Shown here: positions 56,193 through 64,000 of the stretch, piece by piece
How positions within the stretch are numbered: the first letter of the stretch is position 1
How the letters are laid out: each line of letters opens with the position of its first letter
NCBI GenBank assembly: GCA_030280995.1
Contig: JASXTE010000021.1
Location: 682,001 to 746,000, forward strand
Origin: Hemileia vastatrix
Lineage: Eukaryota > Basidiomycota > Pucciniomycetes > Pucciniales > Zaghouaniaceae
Direction: 5' to 3'
Length of the DNA: 64,000 nucleotides
Program-made: the position numbers and the translations under genes
The notes under the pieces: generated by a model
Seen by the model: only the letters and a program-made list of their open reading frames with translations
Database searches by the model: none
What the model was told of the DNA's origin: nothing

Positions 56193-59100
56193 CCATCTTG
56201 ATCAATGGAACCAACATTGAGGTTGTTTTGGATTCTGGTGCTGATAAAAGTGTAGTATCAGAAAAATCACTTGCTTCCGTGGACCAAGATTATAAATCAA
56301 AACTTATGCCTATCATTTCTGAAAATTGGAGAGGTTATGGCTCTGTTTTGTCCCCCATCGGTAAATACAAAGACACAGTGTTATACAAATATAAACATGG
56401 TTTTGTAAGAGCTATATGTGATTTTTTGTCATGAAAAATGATAATTTAAGCAGTTGGTATATTGTAGGAAATGATATTTTAACCAAGTATGGCATAAAAT
56501 TGGATCCTTTAAACCAATGCTTCACAATGGGGATGAATGGGAAGAGAAAATTTAAGATTTCCTCCCCCAAAAAATTATCAAAACCAGAATTGAACACATG
56601 TAATTCTGTAGTTCAATATAAAGGAAGATCTACAAAAGAAATGCCTGCCCTTGTGTCTGAAATTGACAATGCTTCTTTTGGAGAGCAACTTTCTGGTGAG
56701 GATAAAGATTCCATCATTAAATTCATAAAATCTTTTCCTATGGCCTTTGCTCATGGGTCACATGAATTAGGATAGGTAAAAGAAGAAAATAAGCTCTCAT
56801 TATCTTGCCTACTAGCTGAAATACCACCTAGTTTAAGGAAGAAGACTTATCCTGCTTCTCCCACAAAGAGAAAAGATATTGAAGACAATACCTCTACCTT
56901 TTAAAAATGAATATTATTAAAAAGGTAGTTGAAACATCTATATATTGTGTTATCTCACCTGTCCTAATTTCTTATGAAAATGATAAAACTAGGTTATGTG
57001 GTTATTATAGAGCTTTAAACACTTATACTGGTTATAATATCTATCCTTTACCCAGAACTAGCTCTATATATGCTACCCTACAAGGTGCTAAATATATCAG
57101 CTGTTTGGATGGTAACAAGGGATATCACCAGGTACCTGTTGAGAAGACTTCTCATAATTTCCTAATGATTGCTACTCATATGGGTATTTATAAGTATGTT
57201 AGGATGCCATTTGGCCCTAAAAATGCCCCTTTAGTTTTTCAAAAAGGTATGGATAACACATTCCATAAAGAAATAATTGAAGGATGGCTGATGGTTTATA
57301 TTGATGATACCATTATATTCTCTAAAACATTTGAGGACCATCTTAACCACCTGTGTATAGTGTTCCATAAGATGGATGAGATAAATATGACACTTTCTTT
57401 GAAGAAATGAAAATTTGGTTTTAATTCTTTAAAAGTACTTTGTCATGATGTTTCAGGGTTACAGATATGTGTTGACCAAAACAAATTGGAAGGCATAAAA
57501 CAGGTGAAGGCTCCTACCACAGTTAGAGAGCTATAGAGTTTTTTGGGAATGTGTGGATACTATAGACAGTATATTAAAAATTACCAAGTCATAGCCTTAC
57601 CCCTTACCCAATTGACTAGAAAAGATGTTGCTTTTGTCTGGAATAGTGAAAGACAAACAGCTTTTGACACTATGAAACACTGTTTGATGTCAGAACCAAT
57701 TCTTTCTTTACCTGACTTTAATCAACCATTTGTTTTGTACACTGATTCCAGTTTTATTGGTCTTGATTCTGCCCTCCATTAGAAACAAGTGACAAATGAT
57801 AAAGTATCAGAATTAGTAATTTGTTATATTTCAAGAACCTTGAGAAATAGTGAATTGAAATATGGTGCCACTCAACATGAGTGTTTAGCAGTAGTGTGGG
57901 CTCTAGAGAAGCTTTATTATTACCTGGATGACCAGAGATTTGAACTTGTCACTGACTGCAGTGCAGTTAAATCCTGTTTAAACTTGAAAAAACCTAACAG
58001 ACATATGTTTAGATGGCATTTAGCTGTTCAAGAATACAGAGGAAGAATGACAGTTATTCAAAGGGCTGGTATTGTTCACTCAAAGGTGGATATGTTATCA
58101 AGGTTACCTTTACCAAATGATGACTCTAATCCTGCTTATGATCCTGAGGATGAAATTATTCATATTCATGGGACATATGTGGTTGATATGGAGGAATATC
58201 TATTTCAGCTTATTCTGGATTCATATGATAAGGACACTGACTTAATAAAGTTATGCACCATATTAAATGATCCAAAGAATGCTTCAACACAGGCATTAAT
58301 TAAAACCCTTCCTCCAAAGTACCAAAAGGCTTTGGAAAAAGGTAAATTTTCAATAGATGAAGTATATCTATATTATACAAGATAGTTGAGTAATGTTATT
58401 GTTATTCCTCCTTCTATGAAAGAGATAATCTTGAAAATTTTTCATGATGACATATTGGCTGGACATTTTGATCTTAAAAAAAATTATCAGAATTAAAAAC
58501 ACTGCTTGGTGGGTTAATATGTCTGAAGACACCAAATTTTATGTTGAATCTTGTGATTCTTTCCAAAAATCAAAAAGATTGACTGGTAAAAGAGCTGGAT
58601 TAATTTAAAATATTGAACCTCCTGATGCACTATGGCAGATAATAAACATGGATTTTGTAACAGGATCACCCATTTCTGGGAAAGACAGTTATGAATCTTG
58701 TTGGGTTATTGTGGACAGATTCACAAAAATTTGTAAATTTATCCCTACTCACAAGGATGTTTCCACTAAAGAATTAGCTTTCTTATGGTGGTCTCATATT
58801 TTTAATACTGCTGGTTTTCCTAAAGCCATAATCTCTGACAGAGACCCTAAATTTACATATGAACTTTGGATGTCTCAGATGGATGTTTGTGGTTGTGATC
58901 TGAAACTTTCTACTGCCCATCATCCCCAAACTGATGGATTAGCTGAAAGAATCATTCAGACCTTGGAGGACATGATAAGAAGGTACTGTGGCTTTGGCCT
59001 TGAGTATAAAGACAATGACAAATTTACTCATGATTGGGTTACCTTACTTCCTGGGTTGGAATTTGCTTATAATAGCACTGTTCATTCTGTTACTCAAAGA

Positions 59101-60000
59101 AAGCCTTTTGAGCTCTGGCTTAGATATTTTCCAAATACTCCTGCCAAAATTCTCAATAATAAAATGCCTAAATTGGATTTACATCCTGGTGTAAAATCTT
59201 TTCTTCAAATGAAACAACTTTGCAGAAGTCATGCTCAAATATGTATTGAAAAATCTTTTGAATATGAGAAGAAGAGATGAAACAAATCCCATAAAGAATA
59301 CACTTTTAAACAGGGCAATGAAGTACTGATTTCTAGAGTCCACTTCAATTTACAAGGTAATAACAAATTAAAAGACCCATTTGTAGGTCCTTTTTTTGTC
59401 AGAAGAATGGTTGGTGATAATGCAGTTGAAGTTATTTTGTATCCTCCTTATGACAGAAAACATTCTGTTTCTCCAATATCTCTCACCATGCAAAATGGGG
59501 GGAGGACTTGCTAGCAAGTCCACAACCTTGGACCCAAAATCACCACAGATTGAACACAAATTGAGCTATTGATAAAGGAACCATAAAATCAGGGATGAAC
59601 ACCACTCAGCAGAACAGTTTTAGGTGGGTGTTCAAGTAGAGTTCAGTATGGGTTCAGTATGATTTCAGTCTGAGTTCCATCTGAATTCCATCTGAATTCA
59701 GGTTGAGGACTTGCTAGCAAGTACACCCCCTATATTGTGTTGTGTCTTTTGACACCTTACCCATCTAATAGTGATTTATTTCTCAAAAGTAGGGGAAGAC
59801 CAAAAAAGACCCCTAATGAAATCACTGAGACAGCAGAAATTGATAAGATTCCAAATGACAGAATAGTTACTGCTGAAAAGGGTACTGAATACTTATTGAG
59901 ATTCAAGACTAAATCTTCTGAATATGTTTCTTGGATACCTGGGAAGGATATAACTAATCTTCCTACTCTACTAAAGAAATATAAAAAGAAAAAATCATAG
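56193..60000 (+). pseudogene. B protease end, RT, RNase H, integrase with AT-hook/chromo-like tail
   Basis: Protease VVLDSGADKSVVS at about 56220. RT at 56900-57410 with GYHQVPVE and YIDD (about 57300). RNase H at 57720-58000 (TDSSFIGLD). Integrase at 58440-59280 with MDFVTGSP, AIISDRDPKF and LAERIIQ. The tail 59370-60000 is interrupted by the MITE at 59484-59744 and then reads KSRGRPKKTP and a chromodomain-like block ending EYVSWIPGKDI. Several stops and frameshifts (56432, 56775, 57408, 57780, 58385, 59278). B' supplies the better integrase core, B the better tail. Confidence 0.9.
59484..59744. mobile_element. CACTA-like MITE, 261 bp
   Basis: Inserted in the integrase tail of B; B' has the empty site. 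Flanks are TCT/TCT (3 bp). The ends start CACCATGC and, reverse-complemented, CACAACAC. Both ends hold the palindrome ACTTGCTAGCAAGT next to a G-run, giving imperfect terminal inverted repeats of about 40 bp. Toward the right end an 11-bp unit (GTTCAGTATGA, TTTCAGTCTGA, GTTCCATCTGA, ATTCCATCTGA) is repeated about six times. No coding capacity. CAC ends and 3-bp duplication point to the CACTA superfamily. Confidence 0.75.
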
Positions 60001-60019
60001 CATTTTTTTAATTGTTTTT

Positions 60020-60033
60020 TTAGAGTGAGGGAG
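60020..60033 (+). promoter_or_regulatory. Polypurine tract of B
   Basis: TTAGAGTGAGGGAG directly before the 3' LTR; the same tract is at 27719-27732 in B' and 61400-61412 in the B-type fragment. Confidence 0.75.
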
Positions 60034-60861
60034 TGTCAGCCAGGCTGCTAGACTTACCCAGTAAAATAATTAATTATTTACTGGATGAGGCCACACCTTT
60101 TTTCTTATATATTATTAATTATAATATATTTACTTTAAACTTACTTGTAATAAATTAACTAGTTACAAAAAAGTAAAATTAGTAAATATTTAAATTTAAT
60201 AATAAATATCCTTTATATTTATATTTATATTTTATTATTTTTATTTCTTAACACCGTGCTCAATGACAGGTTAAGAGAAATAAATACTTAATACTAAAAT
60301 AAATATTAATATTAAAATAATATTTAAAATTGAAACAAAAATAATTATATACAAGAAATCAAATAAATTATTTAAAATTGACACTTACTGTAATTTTAAA
60401 TAAAACAATTTATTTCTGATATATTCTGTACATACAAGTTTTGAACATGTTATTTCTAGAACAATCTTATCATTTGAAATTTCCTTCTTGGAACTTTCTT
60501 TTCTCCTTTTCTCATAATCCTGTATTTAGTATTCAAAGTCTGTGCTTTGTCTCTCATTTTCCTATAAAAGGCCTCCCCTTTTTGTTGTTTTGGAATCATC
60601 CTTTACTTACTTATTATTTTATTAAAACCATTATACCAATTAAATATTTATTACTATTATTTATTGTTTTAGTATTTACATCACCTACTTCTAAAACTTA
60701 AATTATAATAGTATTTATAAACCCTTTAACCTCTTTAAATTTGAGTAAAATTGAATAAAATAATAAATATATACGTACCTTTACTTTAAAAGCCCAAAAA
60801 AACACTTATACGCCCCGTTGGACCTCCCTAAGAAACTTCTAGACCAAGAAACCCTTTGAAA
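60034..60861 (+). repeat. 3' LTR of B
   Basis: 828 bp, TGTCAGCCAGG to CCCTTTGAAA, TATAAAA at 60563-60569, followed by the AAAAT duplication. It is uninterrupted and shows the empty site for B' and A. Confidence 0.9.
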
Positions 60862-60866
60862 AAAAT

Positions 60867-61345
60867 GGTGGAAATGGTGTTGGAAAATTTGATGATAAAT
60901 TAGACAAAGGAATAGGGGGTAAAAATTCAATAAATTATAAAAATTATGTTTCATCTTATTTTTTTCTGATTCTTATGACAAAGAAAATTCTGTTGAAAAT
61001 ATATTTTATGGTGGATAAAGAAGATATCAAATTCCTCAAATCAAAGTGGATTTAGATGCAGCCAAATATAAGAAAGTATGCAATAAGATCAGATCAATTA
61101 ACAAACCACTACCTGCTAAATTAAATACATCTTTTTAGAGGCTAGCTTTATCAAGAGATAATTATGATTGTTCTTTAGTCAAGAATCCATCAAAATTTTC
61201 TGAAACTTCTAGAATTACTTTTGAAAGATTTGATGCTGTGAACTCTGGACCTGAAGATTGGTTGTCAGGTGAAGAGAAGAGGTTTTTGTTGGATTTTATA
61301 TGAAAGAGAGAGATGGACATCACTTTTGTTGAAGAAGGTGTGTCT
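60867..61345 (+). pseudogene. A2 pol segment, right of the B nest
   Basis: It aligns with 45120-45450 of element A: the LSRD-Y phrase, then NP-FSETSRITF-R, then DWLSGE. This is the region between the frameshift site and the RT. Several stops and frameshifts. It ends at a B-type fragment. Confidence 0.8.
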
Positions 61346-62244
61346 CTATCCTAGTAGATAATTAATTATTTAATGGGTAAGTCTAGTAGCCTGGCTAACA
61401 CTCCCTCACTCTAAAAAAACAATAAAAAAATGCTATGATTTTTTCTTTTTATATTTCTTTAGTAGAGCAGGGAGTTAAGATATCTCTTTCCCAGGTATAC
61501 AAGAATCATATTCAGAAACTTTATTCTTGAATCTCAATAAGTATTCAGCACCTTTTTCAGAAAAGATTATTCTGTCATTTAGAATCTTATCAATTTCTTC
61601 TATCTCAGTGATTTCCTTAGGGATCTTCTTTGGTCTTCCTCTCCTTTTTTCGAAGTAAATAACTATTGGATGTGTAAGGTTAAAAAAATATATTGGAAAA
61701 ACAGAATGTTTCCTGTCATATGGAGAATACCGGATAACTTTAATTGAATAATCACCAACCATTCTTCTGACAACAAATGGACCTACAAATGTGTTTTTTA
61801 ATTTTTTATTACCTTATAAATTGAAGTGGACTGTAGAAATAAGTACTTCATCAACCTTCTTAAACTTTTATTCTTTATGGGATTTGTCCAACCTCTTCTT
61901 CTCATATTCAAAAGATATTTGAATAAATTTTTGAGAATGACTTCTGCAAAGTTTTTGCATGTGAAGAAAGGATTTATCACCAGGATGTTAATACAATTTA
62001 GGGATTTTATTATTGAGAATTTGGGCAGGGGTATTTAAAACATATCCAAGCCAGAGCTCAAAAGGCTTTCTCAGAGTAACAGAATGAACAGTGCTATTAT
62101 AAGCAAATTCCAAACCAGGAATTAAGGTGACATAATCATGAGTGAACCTGTTAATTTCTTTGTACTCAAGGCCAAAGGCACAATACCTTCTTATCATGTC
62201 CTCTAAAGTCTGAATCATTCTTTCAGCTAATTTGTCAGTCTGGG
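61346..62244 (-). pseudogene. B-type fragment: LTR start, PPT and integrase C-terminus
   Basis: On the minus strand it reads integrase (MIQTLEDMIRRYCAFGLEYK at 62218), a decayed tail with KRRGRPKKIP (AT-hook-like) and a chromodomain-like segment, then PPT and about 50 bp of LTR. Both sides are truncated: the left end abuts A2, the right end is cut by the LTR of F at 62245. It is a third copy of the B tail. Confidence 0.85.
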
Positions 62245-63375
62245 TGTCATCCAGGCTATTCCAGGAGTCCAGTAAATGATATGTAACTTATAAAACCTGA
62301 AAGAGTGGGTAAGAATTGTATTTAATGAATATAACTTAATATTTTATTGCATAATAAAATTATATAAGTATTTTATTATATACAAGTGTTACATTAAATT
62401 TATTGTTTATATAAATTTTTATATACAGTTAAATTGAACATAATATAATATATTCTACAAATAATGGCGCATTTTTATGTATTTAATAATTATAAATTTA
62501 TATTTAATTAATTGAAAAACATATATTATGATTATAAGTGTAAAATTGACTTATAATATATTTAAATTAATTATTTAAATTTATATATTAAATAACACCT
62601 TTCATATAATACTAAACAATAATTAATGACACTTCTTTTGACCCTTAATTGTGTCAGAAAAAACCAATTAATTAATTTATACTAAATTGAGATTAATTAC
62701 ATGTTTTGTTGCGTCAAAGTATTTTTTGTTTCACTTAAAATATCTTTAATCATACTGTACCATCTGTTTGGAATTATTTTTCTCATAGTTCCTATGTTCC
62801 AATCTTGTTTAGTTATTCACTATTTTTACTTACTGATTTGGGAATTAATGGCGGAAAAATTGGATTCTTAATTGGGGTTTTAATTATTTGTTTCATATTT
62901 TTCTCTACATTGTTATGTTTCATTTACTCTTTGATATATTTGTTTTATTCTATTCTAATCATTGTATTTACAAATATAGTGGCGCTTCAGAGGACCCATT
63001 GCCTATAAAAGGGCCTTGGATAATCCCCTGTAGCCTCATCACTTATTATACACTCAACAAATTAAATACTATTTTACTACGTTTATATTTTTTATTAGTA
63101 ATACAATTCTAATTAAAAGTCTATATAACAAATTAAAGGTTGCTTTAAGTCTGATAGTAATTAAAGTGCTTGCTGCGCAGAACCATTACATTAAATAGTA
63201 TTATTATTAATAAATTCTAAGTTTTTGTCATCTCTCAAAGTTGCTCGCCGTTGTTTCCCTCTTAAATAAATTAAATATATTATTGTAATTTATTTCTTTT
63301 ATTTTCCCTTGTCCTCCTCCTTCTCTCCTCCTTTTCTCCTATTTTTCTTACCTTCTTCTAGACGACTGACCGACA
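62245..63375 (+). repeat. 5' LTR of element F
   Basis: It starts TGTCATCCAGGCTATTCC and ends CTAGACGACTGACCGACA, the same family as solo LTR C. TATAAAA at 63004-63010. The 3' side continues into a primer site, so this is a 5' LTR rather than a solo one. Confidence 0.8.
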
Positions 63376-63377
63376 AC

Positions 63378-63395
63378 TGGGGGCCTTTCCAAATG
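63378..63395 (+). promoter_or_regulatory. Primer binding site of F
   Basis: TGGGGGCCTTTCCAAATG, 2 nt after the LTR end; nearly equal to the B' site. Confidence 0.65.
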
Positions 63396-64000
63396 ACAAC
63401 GACGATCGAGCCTGGCAACGAACGAAAAAACGCACGGACCACCTAGCAAAAACAAAACTTTTGCCGCGACTGTGTTTCAAACTTGGGTTCGATTTCTTAG
63501 GTTTATATTATATTAATTTTTATATTATTTTGAAGTGATTTTTCGATCACTATAGTAAGTTCACCTTTGCACCTCTCACTCATATTACTATATTTTTACT
63601 GCAATAACAGTGATTGTGGCTTAATTGCTGATTCACTGAGTGTAAGTGTTCAATTATTAAAATTTATTTTTCCTAGTTGACCATTATAGAGTGTTAAATC
63701 CTCTTAGTCCTAGAAGAATTGACATTTTTATTAATACAAATTGAATTATTAAATTAATTTTTTTTATTATTAATTATTGTTAATTTTGGTTGACTTAAAA
63801 GTACTTTGTGCTTAGTCCCAAATATATTGCCATATTTAATATTGGTAATTAATTGGTTGAATTAACTTGATTGTTATTCCCAATTTAACCTGGCAATCCA
63901 TTTTTTTTAAAATTAATTTTTATAATTATTACTTTATATTGAAATTTTTTTTTTCTATAATTTAATTAATAAAATTTTTTTTTATTATTTGGAGCAATTA
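63396..64000 (+). other. Leader of element F, runs off the window
   Basis: No ORF. It includes CCTAGTTGACC and TTGGTTGACTT phrases related to the leader array of B and the same ordering of AT-rich blocks, so F is probably a B-like Ty3 element whose coding part lies outside the window. Confidence 0.65.

Larger units (their letters stand above)
8643..60861 (+). mobile_element. Ty3/gypsy element B, hit by several later insertions
   Basis: The 5' LTR is in three pieces (8643-8757, 39431-40121, 51609-51651), the internal region runs 51652-60033 and the 3' LTR 60034-60861. The duplication AAAAT flanks it. Later insertions are B' and A (both in the 5' LTR), a solo LTR at 55120-56192 and a MITE at 59484-59744. 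The LTR pieces sum to about 849 bp against 828 bp for the 3' LTR. Confidence 0.88.
4396..61345 (+). mobile_element. Ty3/gypsy element A2, decayed and split by element B
   Basis: This is an old relative of element A. The left part (4396-8642) holds the 5' LTR, primer site, gag-protease and the start of pol. The sequence resumes at 60867-61345 with pol upstream of the RT, after the B nest. The two parts join at the AAAAT duplication of B (8638-8642 and 60862-60866). The rest of pol and the 3' LTR are missing; a B-type fragment follows directly. Confidence 0.8.

Noticed and set aside
62805..63112. Hydrophobic ORFs in the F LTR
   Set aside because: AT-rich LTR sequence around the TATA box; chance frames without homologous frames in solo LTR C.

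Overview
The window looks like a strongly AT-rich, transposon-loaded chromosome of a filamentous fungus, most likely a basidiomycete and possibly a rust-type genome. I infer this from two intron-dense host genes with short introns (about 70-136 nt), from chromovirus-type Ty3 elements, and from CpG-biased decay between LTR copies. The species is not determined.

Host part (1 to about 3.8 kb). Two genes lie head to tail on the minus strand: a Ser/Thr/Pro-rich protein that runs off the left edge (1-941, two exons visible) and a seven-exon ER-type FKBP prolyl isomerase (1622-2734). The second can be assembled exon by exon with perfect phases and ends in KDEF.

Everything from about 4.2 kb to the right edge is nested transposons. 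From outside to inside: a gag fragment (4189-4395) is cut by decayed Ty3 element A2 (4396-8642, resuming 60867-61345). A2 is cut by Ty3 element B (+, 8643-60861, TSD AAAAT). The 5' LTR of B was hit twice, by B' (-, 8758-39425, TSD CTTGT) and by element A (+, 40122-51604, two 1436-bp LTRs). B' was hit by solo LTR C (9030-27192, TSD AAAGT) and by Ty1/copia element G (-, 32591-36504, TSD GAAAA). C was hit by E2 (-, 10220-27129, TSD CCTCT), and E2 by E1 (+, 11599-20142, TSD GAGAG). B also carries a solo LTR (55120-56192) and a 261-bp CACTA-like MITE (59484-59744). The right end holds a B-like fragment (61346-62244) and the 5' LTR and leader of one more element, F (62245-64000+).

How the parts work. 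Element E (E1/E2) is a chromodomain Ty3 element with three features readable in both copies: a 14-nt complementarity between the predicted RNA 5' end and the primer site (Tf1-type self-priming), an A AAA AAC frameshift site with a 9-bp hairpin at the gag/pol junction, and an antisense gene between pol and the 3' LTR encoding a Cys-rich, possibly DNA-binding protein. Element A also shows a frameshift heptamer (T TTT TTA) at its gag-pro/pol junction. Element B joins an AT-hook-like motif and a chromodomain-like segment at the integrase C-terminus. Copia element G uses a site complementary to the anticodon arm of initiator tRNA-Met and has no recognisable gag. All long coding regions carry stops or frameshifts, so no element here looks autonomous.
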